Below, piece by piece: positions 26,364 through 41,882 of a stretch of 64,000 nucleotides of DNA. The notes below the pieces were generated by a model. It saw nothing but the letters and a program-made list of their open reading frames with translations. It searched no databases and was not told where the DNA came from. The first letter of the stretch is position 1. Every line of letters starts with the position of its first letter. The translations under genes were made by a program, and so were the position numbers. Origin of the DNA: Siphlonurus alternatus (taxonomy: Eukaryota > Arthropoda > Insecta > Ephemeroptera > Siphlonuridae); the NCBI GenBank assembly GCA_949825025.1, contig OX463786.1, positions 7,861,094 through 7,925,093 of the forward strand, written 5' to 3'.

Positions 26364-28185
26364 ATATTATTTGATTTACTTGAGAATTTACAAAGGCAGT
26401 AAGAAGATATTTAATGTCATATGACTAGTCTTATAAGCTAGGTGATGCGTCTAACTGGAGGCCCTTGTATTGCTCATTTAAATCTTAATGTAGCGATACA
26501 ATCAGTGTGATGCACCATCCTACCTTTAGTTCAATATTATCAAGTCTTTTTACTGTCTTTCATTCAAATTTCAGGGAAAATAAATCAAGAAAAAAATCGT
26601 TTTGAAATTGTTGCATAAAATATAAAATAAAATAAAATGTCACTGTTTATATTATATAATTGTTTTTCGGGGGTTATTTTATAAGAAAATTAATCTGATA
26701 TAAAAATACTCCCTGAATTAAAAAAAAAATATTATTATTGTTGACTAAAGTCAAGCCTAAGTTGATATTTAATTGTTAATAGAAGTAGTCAAAGTAAATA
26801 ATTAATTTAGCATTTAAAAAATATGTAATTTTTTCTGATATTTCTATTTTTAGAAAGAATATTGTTATTTTATTACTGTTTGTTAGTAGCATTTATGATA
26901 AATTAATGCCACATATTCCAAGAAAACCAAGAGTAAGAATAAGTGTGTATTATAGTGCACCTGTTAGTTTGGCATTAAAAAAATTGTTACAATAATTAAA
27001 AAAAAAAAAAAAAATGAAGGTTAGTCTAGTGTTAAAGATTTAGTAAAAAATATTACTGATACAATTACCTATAATAATAATTGTATGTTGAAAAATTTGT
27101 TGTTGATAAAAAAATATAGACATGTATAGATAAACACTTAAAATTGTAAATTATATTATGTTGAAAGTAAAAAAAAAAAAAAAATGTTTGCATGTAGATT
27201 TTTTTTTTTTTTTTGTGTTATAAAAAATTATAAAATGCTAGTGATGTTTTGACAAAATGAAAACACTTAAAAAAAATTAAAAAAAAAATATTTCGTAATC
27301 ATGATTTTGTGAAAATTATTATTGCATTACTTATAGAATTTGTTGTTAAAAAATATATTATAGTTCTTAATTAGTTCAGTTTTATGAATTTTGTAGAATT
27401 TATAGATGTAATAATTAGTAAACAAAAAATGTTAAAAAACGAGAAAAAAATTATATTATAGTAATAGTAAATAGGCTAGCGTCGATATTAAAAATTAAAC
27501 ATACTTCCACAATGTGTTTGTAAATTATAGATCTAGTCTTATTGATTATGTAAAATGTGTATTATAACAAGCTCTAATGTATTAATTGAATGTATCAAAA
27601 TAAAAATATTAGTGCTAGAATTCAATGTATTACATTTATTTGACGTGCCATTTCTTAAACCGATACCGACCTAATTTAAAAAAATTGGGGCTGTCAGCTT
27701 TTTGATTTAGTCTACTATTAGTTTATTGGCGCTGTTATAATTAATTTTTTAAGTAACCATTTAACAAAATTATTTTTAATTCAATTCATTAAAAATAAAA
27801 TTTTAAATTTAAAATTCATTAAGTAATTAAGTAATTAATAATTTTAAATTAAAAACAGATAAAATTATTATTTAACGATGAATCTCAGTTATAACTGCTG
27901 GAGTCAAAGAATATTTCCCTGCAAACGAATCGAATAAAATATATTTTAAAAAAATCGAGATTGTTCTAAAACTTGATCGCTTATGGTTTGAGCAAATTCA
28001 GTCTTGCAGTTTTCTTACAACAGCTCCATTTTCGGTTTTCGTCCATAAGGCCAATGTTAAACTTCTACCTCAGTTTTCACAAAACTGATAAGACAGATTC
28101 GCTTCAAAATTTGTATATCACCTATTGATGGTGAGTTCTAAGTCCCCTGCAAGTTTTGTTGCATTCAGGCGGTACGATTAATCAA
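26364..28185. other. Intergenic AT-rich sequence
   Basis: Many A/T homopolymers (e.g. 26999-27015, 27170-27215). A piece at 27965-28080 recurs inverted at 46780-46890 (TTGCTCAAACCATAAGCGAT). No gene seen. Confidence 0.4.
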
Positions 28186-28735
28186 AATATAAAAAAATAT
28201 TGAAAGTAGATGACAAATCAGCTGTTCGGGTAATTTGTAAATTATGCAACCTGCGTAGCAAACAAATTTTTTAACTTCACCTTTTTATTTCAAGTATTAT
28301 AACTTATTTGAAAAATGTTGATTTTTATTTGACAAATAAGAAAATTAAATTTAGAAGAGAATTCATTTAATTTAGTTTTCTCATTTAATTTTTTTCCATT
28401 GCGAAGTAATTTTTTAAAAAAATTTGTACATTTTCAAGATTGATGCCATGAAGTCCAAGTTTATCATGGGCTGCTCTCAGATTGTTATCTTCAAAGTTGA
28501 TTAGCAAAAAATAATATTCCGTTGGCCCTATAGCAGTAGTTTGCAATACAAAGCTTAGAGTTTTTACTAATACATTCCGAAAGAAAAATGTATCAATTTC
28601 GAACAGGATTTCGAGCTATAAGCACTTTTCTGCAAAAATTCCACGAAAAATATCAGTTTTACATGTTAATCAAATGGGGAACAAAAACTTGATTATCTCA
28701 AAATATTATTGCGTTACCCCCCATGAATTTTATTT
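28186..28735. mobile_element. Worn foldback element of the TTAA MITE group
   Basis: ATCAGCTGTTCGGGTAATT at the left and CATGTTAATCAAATGGGGA...ATTGCGTTACCCCC at the right echo the 2652/37788 family. Ends are degenerate. Confidence 0.4.
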
Positions 28736-29149
28736 GATAATTCTAATTGGCCCAAGGGGGATAAGTGGTAAAAATAATTTCAGGTGTAATTATCAAAAGA
28801 ATTTGTAATGTTCCATCTACTTTAATTGCAGAAAATTCAGATTTATTTAAATATTATAAAACACGTTTTAATTAGTAAAATTTTGATCTACATGTCTAAA
28901 AATATCAAATATAAAATTACGAGTACGATGTCGATAAAATATTTTTCATTCACAAGTTATTTTAATGAGGAATCATTATTAAATAATTATTATCGTTACT
29001 TTGTAGGGACTATATATTTTTATTTCAATACATATTGTCTGCTGTACGTTCAAAATTCACGTCAGTAAAACGGAATAAGAAAAAGCTTATTTTACATACA
29101 TCTGATTTACAAGCCTCAATGGTTGGACAAGAAACAATTTTACTATCCA

Positions 29150-29468
29150 ATGGAGTATTGTCCTCAATTTTTTTTATTGCAGAAATGGATAGAGCGTGCA
29201 AAGTTATGCTACCCTGATTTTTTTCAGATTTTTTTGAGACCTGGAAGTATTTTTAAAAAATTATTGAAAGTCCTTTTTGTGACGTCACGCGGCGGCAAGT
29301 CCTATCTTTTTCTTAAGGAGCGGCGTCTCGTGACGTCACGAAAAGGACTTTCAATAATTTTTTAAAAATAGTTCCCCGGCTCTAAAAAATCTGAAAAAAA
29401 TCAGGGTAGCATAACTTTGCACCCTCTATCCATTTCTGCAATAAAAAAAATTGAGGACAATACTCTAT
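29150..29468. mobile_element. MITE family A, copy 7 (GGAGTA-tip)
   Basis: ATGGAGTATTGTCCTCAATT...TTGAGGACAATACTCTAT. Interior palindrome GTGACGTCACG...CGTGACGTCACG. Confidence 0.78.
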
Positions 29469-30127
29469 TGTAAGCTTAAAAAAATCTATTCAAAGTCTCA
29501 AATATTTAACTTTACTAATTTTAGCAAACATAATAAAAACCTAAAATGACGTGATGGTCCACAATATAAACACAATTATAAAATAAACGACCTTCAAACA
29601 CTTTAGTTGCAGGTGCGGCCAGGAAGATCTCTAATATATGACAATCTAGCCTCCAGATATTAAATCATTAGACTTCTTTTGATTGATTGCCTAACAAAAT
29701 TTAATTACGAGTTTCAGTTGTTTTTGTGTAATTTATTGGAATTGACAGTATTTTTGGATAAATTTCACTCTTTTATCAGATATGATAATAAACTCATAAT
29801 AAAGGGACAAATATTGTTATCAAATAAAGTTCGAATATATTTGCAACTCCCAAATCTACTCGCCTTAGCCCAACTATAGCCCTGAAAATTAATGGCGCTG
29901 AAGATTTTTGCCAGAGATCATTCAATAATCTTCTTGATAAAAAGTTTCCTATTTACGTCACAGCGTTCTGCAGTATGATTATAAGGGTGCATATTAAAAT
30001 TTAAAAATTTTTGAAAAAAATGACTATACATAACTCTAGGTCTTGATCTAACGTAAATATTTTATAACAAAAAAATCATGAAGGTTTTTCTTTGAAAAAA
30101 GCAATAAAATCGCTTGATTTCCTGACA
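29469..30127. other. Intergenic, no feature seen
   Basis: AT-rich; nothing recognised. Confidence 0.35.
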
Positions 30128-30433
30128 ATAGACAATTTGCATGACATTTTTTATTGCAGAAATGGATAGAGGGTGCCAAATTATGCTACTCTGAATTTTT
30201 TTGAGAGCGGGAACTATTTTTAAAAAATTATTGAAAGTCAGTTTTATGACGTCACGGGTGTTTAGCGCCTATCCTTTTCTTAAGGACAGACTCCTCGTGA
30301 CGTCATAAAATCGACTTTCAATAATTTTTTAAAAATAGTTCCTGGTCTCTAAAAAATGTGAAAAATTCAGAGTAGCATAACTTTGCACCCTCTATCGATT
30401 TCTGCAACAAAAAAATGTCATGCAAATTGTCAA
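30128..30433. mobile_element. MITE family A, copy 8
   Basis: ATAGACAATTTGCATGACAT...ATGTCATGCAAATTGTC; mutated tips, same core. Confidence 0.7.
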
Positions 30434-30994
30434 ATTATCCTGGAAGCATAAAATATATTTAAGTACCATAATATATCCATATAAAATTACCTTTAAATAA
30501 TTCAATCTGATCCAAATATGCAATAACAAAATATAACAGAATGCCCATTAATTAAAATGCACATATTTTTGGAAATATTCTCTGCACTTGTAACAATGCT
30601 CCTGTGTTACTCATGTTAAAAACCACCACCACTCCCTATTAGAGACAAGAAATTCGTTTCCTCGAGCGACAGCCTTGACATTTTCTCTCACAAGGCCGAC
30701 TGCCTGAAATCTTCACAGACGAACAGAGAAGTAAAAAATAAAATTGTAAGTAAGATGCCAATCAGAGGTGTGGGCCAGCTCGTTTTGAACCAGTTTAAGA
30801 GTTATTGGAGTAGGTCTGGTTTAGTAATAGTTTCGATATTACCTTTTTCATCACGTGTTTGGCCTTGAAATTTTTCCATGCATTTCCTATTAGATATTTC
30901 ATGTGGTGGTCTTATAAAAAAATAAAATTTAGTGTTGCCAAAATGTTCATACATCGTATTTGATTTTCTGTTAAAATTGTGTTATATTAATTAA

Positions 30995-31058
30995 AATTAT
31001 GTAATTATTCACTTTAGGTTTTAATATATTAAAACCTAAAGTGAATAATTACATAATT
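30995..31058. repeat. Perfect 32-bp-arm palindrome
   Basis: AATTATGTAATTATTCACTT at the left is mirrored exactly through a TTAATATATTAA centre. It lies immediately before the microsatellite. Confidence 0.8.
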
Positions 31059-31084
31059 ACATATATTACATATATATTATGTAA

Positions 31085-32900
<1,816 letters not shown>

Positions 32901-33367
32901 ATGGACAATTTACATCAACTTTTTTTAGTAGCTCAATCGAAAGAGGAGGTCGAAAAATACACCTGTGAATTTTATGAGATTTTTATTCTTACTGCATCAT
33001 GGCTAAAAGAGAGATGTAAAGAGGTCACGTGACCTGGAGGCGTCACCCGCGTCGCCTATGACATCATTGAACCGTTCGGTCAAACAAACGTTTGACTTTA
33101 TAACGCTTGTAAATAACCACGTTGCTATGGAAACAAGCAACAATTAATTTATTATTTACAAGCGTTATATAGACGATCGTTTGCTTGACCAGACAGTTCA
33201 ATGACGTCATTGGCGACACGGGCGACGCCTCCAGGTCACGTGACCTCTTTACATCCCTATTTTAGCCATGATGCAGTAAGAATAAAAATCTCATAAAATT
33301 CATAGGTGTATTTTTCGACCTCCTCTTTCGATTGAGCTACTAAAAAAAGTTGATGCATTTTGTCCAT
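32901..33367. mobile_element. Long foldback MITE, family A-like tips
   Basis: Tips ATGGACAATTTACATCAACT and AGTTGATGCATTTTGTCCAT resemble family A, but the body (CAATCGAAAGAGGAGGTCG, GGTCACGTGACC) is different. Palindromic over ~465 bp, centred near 33134. Confidence 0.7.
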
Positions 33368-33974
33368 TGCTGTACCTTTTTTCATTTTTTTTTTCTTATA
33401 TTTTATTGCATATTAAATACATATTTAAATAATCTTTTCTACAATGTACAATAGTAAATATTAGCTGAATATTAGTAAGCATTCTTAATTATATTAAAAA
33501 TTTTAGCTAATTTGAGTACTTCACACTGAGAGGTATCATGTCTTTTGCAAAATGATTATATTGTGCAAATAAAATATTCAAATTATATTTAAAATTTAAA
33601 CAAAAATATATTATGTTAATCAATAACTAATATAAAATAATAATTAATACAATACTATTAGTTTAATATTAATTTGAAAAGTAAAATAAACTTAATTAAT
33701 TAATTAACATTAAATTTAGACCAAGGTTATTAAAAATATAATTTATATTTTGTTAAAAATTAAAGGAAGTTATTAAAATTTGGGTTAAAGTACCGTGAAT
33801 ATCGCGTGCCACAATAATAGTGTGCACGGCCCAGAGAAAGTGAAATTCTTATTATAATACTAGAGATTGTTTTATGGGTGGAGGTGCACCTTTCACCCTA
33901 CAGATTACATTGATGCTGTGGGTGATAGTAAAATTTTGGTGCTTAAAATGTAAAATTAAACGAAGCAACTCCCT

Positions 33975-34098
<124 letters not shown>

Positions 34099-34806
34099 CA
34101 CACGTTGGTGAAGAAGCAAAAATATTATTAAAAAAAATCCCCAAAGCACTATGAATAAAAATTAAATTATTATATTTTTAAATTATTATATTTTAATCTA
34201 CTGATGCAATGTCTGATGGCACAGAAATAACTGTCAAGTAATTTACATATATAGAAACGCTATTTTTGTCATCTTTTATCAGTATCAAAACCGTTCGCTA
34301 GATGAATGAATTATCCTTTTGCAGCCTTGTTAATCTCCAATATTAATAGGTCCTCTTATTTTACTGCAATTATCTATTTATAAACTATTAATGTAAAGTT
34401 TCACTAAACTCTTAACAAATACATAGATATGTTGTTTATAAAAGCAATATCGTTAAAAAATACACAAAAATGTAAAGTTTTCATTCGATTTGCCAAACAT
34501 TTCTAACTGCTATTGCTCTGTAGAAGCCTTTTTGCAATGAAATTTTGTAAATTATTGATATAGCACTGTGGACGTGTCTTACTTTTAAGCCATGAATAAT
34601 GCTTTATTTATACCTGTCATTAATATAAGCAAAAATATATTTAGAATTGGATGAATAAAAAAAATTCGAATTCACGGGATTCGATGACCCTTATGCTTTA
34701 ATTGGATTTTTAAAATGTGGACTATAACAGATCATTGAGATCATTAATGAAAAGTTTTCAAATAAACTAACTTTAAATGTTTTTGCAACGTTGCATATAT
34801 ACCGAT

Positions 34807-34829
34807 TTTTTTTTTTTTTTTTTTTTTTT
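34807..34829. repeat. Poly(T) tract
   Basis: A run of about 23 T in AT-rich DNA. Confidence 0.7.
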
Positions 34830-36119
34830 GCATAATATATAGAAATACTTGCATGAAGGTTGTAAACGAATGTCATGATTGCTTCTTAGTATATATAATA
34901 TATACCTTGCGAAAGTAAAAAAGTATATATAAGCTCTGAACATTGAACAAATGTCGCACAATACATGAGAGAGTGGAGATCTATGAATATTTATTGGAAT
35001 GACTTACTGTTAGATTGGGTAATATTTTTACCTCCCAAAATATTGCATCTAATTGCTTTTTTTTTTATCCCTTTCAGGTTCATATCCTAGAAATTAGGCA
35101 TTGGAGCTGTTTAAGGATTCCAATCTATAATAAAAAATTATTTATTTTTAATAAACTATCACTAAAATTTAATAAAAAATGACAGTTTTATTTTAAATAA
35201 TAACATAGTGTTTTTGAATTATCATAAATGCCATACAAAAAAGGGAAGTAAATTTAAAATTTAAACATGAACATAAAATTTTGTAAGTGAAAGTATAAAG
35301 AACATCTTTCTAGCTTGTGGAGTTCAAAGTTAAATCGACGGTGTGCGAAGATTTCGTAATATCTTATACGCTCATCTTCCCTGCTAGTATAACCACTTTC
35401 ACATGCCATCAAAAAATGTAGAGGCAAATTCAACAATGCTACTTCTATCCTCCGATTGTTAACTATATGCTCTGATGAACTTAACAATGTAATTTAATTT
35501 TGATATATATTAATTAACATTTTAACAAGGAAGTATTTTGATAAAGTTAATTATAATATGTTGTAATATGTAAATTAAATGTACAGTATGTGATATAATA
35601 TGATAAAAAAATGTTTTACATTAAAAAATATTATTTTGTAACCATGGAAGAAATATGTATGTCTTATTTATATATGTTTTTAAGTTTTTTTTTTTTCAAT
35701 ATAATCTAAATTCAAGGCTATTATTAATTATCAAATTTTATTATTAACTTATGTTACTTATTTCAATTTTTCTTATAACATATCTGTCCGATTTATTAAA
35801 AATTTAAATATATTATAAATTTTGAGATATCACGAACTATACATGCTTTGTTTGTGAGTTTTGTCAACGCAAATACGTATTGAATTTACAATTTTGATGG
35901 AGGTAAGAAAATCTGGACTCTCAAAATTGCAAATCGGCTACTGTCTATTGACGCTGAAACACCAGCAAGTGAAGAAAAGTTATTTAAAGTTCATATTATC
36001 TCAAGGAGAGAGTATATAACAAGTAAATTTTTTTCCATAACAAAGTAATGACAAGGTTGTATTTTATATACATGCCAACTTACACTTTTTTATTACTGTA
36101 CTTTTTTTGTTACCTCAAG
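34830..36119. other. Intergenic, no feature seen
   Basis: AT-rich; nothing recognised. Confidence 0.35.
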
Positions 36120-36325
36120 AGAGCATGAACTTCACTTCTGCCTCACTTGCCGGAGCTGCAGCTCCAATAGACAGAGAGATGCAGATTTGTAATTTTGGGA
36201 GAAAAGCACCCAGTCTATCAATATCAAAAGAGTTTTGGTTTACCATTATGACTCCATAGACTACTCGGTAACGCTCACAAATAAACCAGGAGTAAAGTTA
36301 GTGGTGTCCAAAACAGTATAATGGT
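36120..36325. repeat. Repeat family D, copy 2
   Basis: GCCTCACTTGCCGGAGCTGC...GGTAACGCTCACAAATAAAC...GGAGTAAAGTTAGTGGTGTCC; related to 24294, 42030 and 47565. Confidence 0.55.
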
Positions 36326-36764
36326 GTCATAAAGTTAGTGCGAACCTAGTGGTAACTGCTGGAACTACGTGCGTCTGGCGAGGATTGCTGTATATGATTA
36401 ACATTGTAAATTCATGTAAATGCTCCGTCAGCAGCCACAGCATAATTTTACAGAAATGACAACACCATAATTAGTTGTCAAATACTTTCGGACAAATATA
36501 AAAAAATATTTCAACTTCATAAGTGATTTCTTTCTTAAAAATTTGATAATTTTTGTGATTCTTCCCATGCTATAGGTATTGCCGTATCTTCGATGCAAAG
36601 AGCAAAATTTTCAGACGTCAGCGCCATCTATTGGTCCTCTATGTCCTCTATACGTATGTTAACTTTATGTATGATATGCAGTCTATGGAGGTGTGGTAAG
36701 ACATTGAACTTTTTTTTGTCATCATCAACTTTTTTTTTTACAGGGATATACCCCTAAGAGCTTA

Positions 36765-36928
36765 CAGCTGGCGGCAGGGTAGTGATAAGATAGGGAACGG
36801 ATGATGGCCGCGTCCCAGCATTCACTGAGGTGAGACTGAGGGAACTGTGGATAACCTCAGTCAGGACGGACACCTCTGATACTTTTTATCAATGGACCAA
36901 AGCGATTTCCAAAGCCTGGGGAACCACA
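36765..36928 (-). repeat. SINE tail fragment (5S-SINE family)
   Basis: GCGTCCCAGCATTCACTGAG, GACTGAGGGAACTGTGGATA and AAAGCCTGGGGAACCACA match the body of the SINE at 18088-18400. The 5S head is missing. Confidence 0.65.
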
Positions 36929-37100
36929 TTTCTAAAAATTGCAATCATCTCTATTCTTGTGGAGTTGCATTGCAGCACTCAAAATCAATGGTCGTGCTCT
37001 CTCGAGGCATAAATATTTATTGTATATAAAATTTTGCATCGTCTTGAGTTTTTACATGCTATATAAGAACACGCACATGTTGATATTTATGTGTCAACTA

Positions 37101-37292
37101 TAGTAAAATTAGTTACTAAATCCTCCGGAAGTACCCGGAAGTGAAAGATTTCTTGTCATTTTAAATCCAATTATATTTTTGAGGTTTATAATAAGAGAAC
37201 TGACTTGTTTGCAAATTTCAAAGACGAACAGAAAGGTAAGAAACCACTCATTTCTGGTTACTTTCGGTGGGATTATCAAGTTGATTTGACTA
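37101..37292. mobile_element. MITE family B, copy 4
   Basis: AGTAAAATTAGTTACTAAAT...AAGTTGATTTGACTA ends with TCCTCCGGAAGTACCCGGAA inside. Confidence 0.65.
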
Positions 37293-37787
37293 TACCTAGA
37301 GTTTCCAAAACTAAGATTAGTGAATGAATATTTTTCAATTCAAATACTATAATTTTAAAGCTCGTATATAAATTTCAAAATAGTTAATAATACAGCCAAC
37401 GATCAATTTCAAAATGGATATAATTGTGAGAAATTTCAACAAGAACTATAAAATATTCTCTATTTGGATGTAATATACGACATTTTTAAAACGGTAAGAT
37501 CATGTTTCAAATTGCACAAGTATAAGAAGATTGTCACAATATTTCACAAATTTTTTTACGATCGTCGTGTTCGAGTAATTTTAATATCAATTTCAATTTT
37601 GCTGGTCAATAAATTTACTCATTTTAATGTAATTTAATGGCTGCTGTTGCTATAACCTGGACCAAATTTTAATAGTGTTTAGAATAAGTATTGAATAAGT
37701 AAGACTTGATCCGACTTACATAATATAATATAGTACATTCATCAAATTTTATACAACATAAAAGACCCAACAAACTTTTAAGGTAGA

Positions 37788-38170
37788 TATAACGCCGAAC
37801 AGCTGATCGACGTAATGCCCTTTGATTAACATGTAAACCTTAGCAAATTGACAAAAATTCTGAAATTTTTTTGAGAGGCAGATATTAGTGCCTAAAAGAC
37901 ATAGAAAAAATTTCAAAACGATTTAACGAGCCGATTTTTTTTAATTAATTTTTTTAATTTTCAGCATAGGGCTTTCCCATGGAGAGCCAAACTAAAAAAT
38001 TAATTTAAAAAAATCGGCTCGTTAAATGTTTTTGAAACTTTTGCTATGGCTTTTAGGCACTAATATCTGCCTCTCAAAAAAATTTCAGAATTTTTGTCAA
38101 TTTGCTAAGGTTTACATGTTAATCAAAGGGGATTACGTCGAACAGCTGTTCGACGTTATCTCTACCTTAA
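37788..38170. mobile_element. TTAA-flanked foldback MITE, family P
   Basis: TTAA at 37788-37791 and 38167-38170. Ends GGTAGATATAACGCCGAACA and its complement. Body matches 2652-3046 closely. No ORF. Confidence 0.75.
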
Positions 38171-38886
38171 TCGTAATTGTATTTTTACAATAAGCAGTAA
38201 TAGCACGTAATAATAATTTATTTAATTTGTAATATAAATAAAAATATTTTAAAAATATATTAAGTACTGTAAATAATATTTACATTTAATTTAAAAAAAA
38301 TAAAGCTTGTTATTAAAATTTTAAATTTAATAAAATATTTTTTACAAGAAACAAAACGCCTCCAAAATAACTCATGAATTGCACTATCACTCACTTGATA
38401 TTTAATTTTTTATTTATTCCATTATAAATAAAATGTAACAAATTTTTGTACTGGTAATTTATTATTTGGCTTGCACGATATTTGCGATAATGACATTATA
38501 CATTAAAATTATTCCTGCATTTTATTTTAATTACAATAACTACAGTAAATGATATTTTGTTTGTTATATTATTATGATTGTATAAAAAAAATATAAAGGC
38601 ATTAAAAAAAACTAGATTTTATTGCATTATATCCTATAAAGTAATTATTAAATAATTGAAAATCTTATTATTTTTCACATTTTAAATTAAATTAAATTAA
38701 ATAATCTGTATGTGCATTGTTTAATTAAAAAAAATTAATTAAAGGGATATTTGCTAACACAAATTCATTTAATAGATCTCGTAGTAAAAGTTAAACTAAG
38801 TTAATATAATTCATAAAGTATAATCTTTAATTTAACATACATACACATCTTATAATATACCACACACAAAATATAAGAAGCGGGAG
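38171..38886. other. Intergenic AT-rich sequence
   Basis: Nothing recognised. Confidence 0.35.
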
Positions 38887-39102
38887 TATATAAAAAATAG
38901 CGAAAAGAAAGGCTGGTTCTAAACCACGTGATCACCAAAGAAACATCCTCGAAGAGCTTTTATCGAGGTTAGCTCAGTCAGTGTTGAGACCTCACGAGAG
39001 AGAGAGGTGTATTATTATAATAGAGAGGAGGTTCATCTTCGTACTGTGAGGTGGTGGGAGATATACTGGATATAATAGACCTTCAACAACAGTTCTCACA
39101 AG
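38887..39102 (+). promoter_or_regulatory. Candidate promoter and non-coding first exon
   Basis: TATATAA at 38887-38893, a CACGTG box at 38924, an arthropod initiator-like TCAGT at 38974 and GA-rich sequence. It ends in a strong donor AG|GTATGT at 39102/39103. Less AT-rich than its flanks. It could be a 5'UTR exon of the peroxidase (coding start 15 kb away) or of an unseen gene. TATA-to-initiator spacing (~87 bp) is too long for a classical core promoter. Confidence 0.3.
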
Positions 39103-40872
39103 GTATGTAATAATTCCTTTCTTAGGTCATGTGAACATGATAATAATGTTTTTTTATGGATAATTTCTTTGTAAAATTGTGTAAATTATCGTGTAATTTC
39201 ATTTATTGTATAATATTTGTTCATACACCTCTGAATAATATAAAATGTTATGACATGTTCAAGTTAAATAATAAATTTTTAAAATAAATTGCAATCATTA
39301 AGGAAAATAACCAGCAAAATGTATTATTGTATGAGAAGGCTATAATATTGTATTGTCAATAAAATTATTAAAAACGGATAAGGAATGTTCAGTAGAGAGT
39401 GGATCACAAAAACCAGTAAATCACAAATAGCATTAGATTTTTTTTTTTTTTCCCATATTATCAAAGGGATGCAATGGGAACAAACGAAACACAAATTAAT
39501 CCCCTATTTTTTCACTAGCCTTTGTTTTCGGAAATACATTGCCTTAAGGTTAATAAAGGATAAGTAATATTTTGCAAATATTTTTAGCAGTCTTTTACAC
39601 ATTTTTTCAGCTTTAAAAGAGTTGATCTTTTAAAGAGTTGAATGAATGAATGAATGAATGAAGAGTTGAATGAGGGGTTGATCGTTTCAACCCCTCATTG
39701 TAATGATCATGCATATATCACCGTGTATCAAACACACTTGTCTCATTTTCTTAAAGTCAAATTTCACGTGCTCCTATGCAATGACTAAGATCGAACATAT
39801 ATGTAATTTCAAATTGAAAAGTTGAGGAACAATTATTATTATTTATTAAATAATTATTTAAATTTCATCACCTCAGAATATGTGTCGTATAAACCACGAA
39901 CCCTATTTACATGAAGTATATATAAGGTCTATAATTGCTTCAAAACTCCCTGGTTTATACGACACTTAAACTCTAAAGCGACTTATTGTAAAGTTTGTTT
40001 ATTTAATTTATTATTTATTTTATATCAACAATGGATAGGTCAGAAGTTCAAAGATTCTCAGTTTTTTCGTCATTACCATCACTGAAGCATTAATATTCAA
40101 CTACTAGATGGCATTTTTGCATAATTTTATTGATTACAATAAATCTATTGCATCAAATTTGATATTCACATATAAAATGTCGAATAACGGAGATTAATTT
40201 CATAAAATCATCTCGTTATTTAAAATATAAATCTATTGATATTGCTTTCTTGAGATGTTATTAATATTAGGGTGTATTTTTACTTGAACGTAATATGTCT
40301 CAATAAATTCATATTACTGCAATGTAAAATTCGTATTTAACGTAGTATATATAAAGTGTATTAATGTAATATTTACATCTTATTATTTTATTCATGCAAT
40401 TTTGTATTCGTAATTGGGTTAATATTTGATAAAATATTACCTTTAAAAATAAATTCACTAATTTACAAAAACCAAATAATTTACTCTGGATACTATCAAT
40501 ATTATCATTATTTTCAATAATTTTAAAACTTCTTTACATTATTTAATTTTTTTTAAATTAAAATGTTTCAAATATTAATTTTTAATAAGAATATTAAAAA
40601 AATATTTATTTAAAGTTTTATTTTGTAAATTCAAATTTAGATGCAAATATATGATAGTAACATATAAAATAATTATAAAATAATATTATATACTTTAAAA
40701 TAGCAAAAATAAATTGTAAATTAAATTTAAAAAATAAATATTTATCATTTAGCTTTAAATATTGTAGGATGATTCTGTTCGATTCTGTAGCATCTATTTT
40801 CATGTCCTTTCATGGGTGATATAAATATTAAATGTAGTGAAGAATGATTAATTTGAAAGGTATGAATATATA
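39103..40872. other. Long AT-rich stretch, no gene seen
   Basis: A short GAATGAAT tandem lies at 39639-39662. Nothing else recognised. Confidence 0.35.
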
Positions 40873-41167
40873 ATGGGTGTCTTCCGTATTAGGTTTAGAA
40901 CGTTCAGAACATTTGAGAGATTACGGACTGACTCTGAACAAAAACATTAACTTCAGAACATCAAATAACGGAACACTTTCATTGTGATCAGCTGACTCTA
41001 GTTCTGATAGTTTGGAGGAAAAGTTCGCAACACCCGGAACCTCTTTTTTGAATTCAGCTGACTCACTTCGGGTAACCTCGGAAATGGTTCTGAACATTCA
41101 GAACATAATTTCGGAACGCTAAATCGAAGGTTCTGAACGTTCAGAACTTATTACGGACTACACCCTA
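40873..41167. mobile_element. MITE with GAACGTTCAGAAC ends
   Basis: Imperfect inverted ends: GGGTGTCTTCCGTATTAGG and its diverged complement CTTATTACGGACTACACCC, each with an internal GAACGTTCAGAAC. Flanks TA. Confidence 0.6.
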
Positions 41168-41255
41168 TATAATATATATGGTAGTTGTGATTTTAGTCAA
41201 CCAGATAAATTCTTTAGTCTTTGCAGTTGTCTATATAAATACGTATTTTGGCTCT

Positions 41256-41392
41256 AAAGCCGGTATTACACCATACATTTTTTTTTAGCTATTGCATACA
41301 ATTTTTCCTTACAAGATCACTTGAACTCCATTTGTTTGTATGGAGATGAAAATTTCTTGCAAGGACAAATTGTATGGTGTAATACCGGCTTA
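41256..41392. mobile_element. Foldback MITE family F, copy 1
   Basis: AAGCCGGTATTACACCATAC...GTAATACCGGCTT, ~135 bp, inverted arms with CTTGCAAGGAC inside. Confidence 0.7.
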
Positions 41393-41626
41393 AGAATTGC
41401 CATTTTTCATGTAGAGTTTATTTTGCATCAACGGATTTGCAGATAACAGTTGAAAAGTCCCTTCATTCTCCATGACTGCATTGATATTTCTCGACTTATG
41501 ATACCAATCTACTTGATAGCCTGCCTGCTTGTTTCATTAAAATATTGACTATAACATAATATTGAAGTATATTTCTATAATAGCACGAATTTTATTCCCA
41601 TTCTTACTTGCGAGAGCTGCAGCCCC

Positions 41627-41880
41627 AATAGAGGCTTCAAGTCAGCTGATTTTGCGTCCGATCCAAACCTATGTAAAAAATACTCGAAATTGCTATTTTG
41701 ACATAATAGAAATTTTTTAGAGAAAAATTAGTTATTGGTTCATTATCAGAAGATCCCTTAAATGGGGGGGGGGTAGGAGATGGTTTCAAATTGATCACTT
41801 TAATAGTTATAAAGAAAAAATTAAAATTTTCTAACATGGAGGCTTATAGAGAAAATTGTTCCGCCGGGGAACACTTAAAG
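41627..41880. mobile_element. Repeat family C, uninterrupted copy
   Basis: AATAGAGGCTTCAAGTCAGC to GCCGGGGAACACTT. Lacks the TTAA foldback present in the copy at 174-798. It interrupts a family D-like piece (GAGAGCTGCAGCCCCAATAG). Confidence 0.65.
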
Positions 41881-41882
41881 TA

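Noticed and set aside
35254..35487. 77-codon - strand ORF
   Set aside because: No start context, splice signals or recognised family; AT-rich frame of normal chance length.
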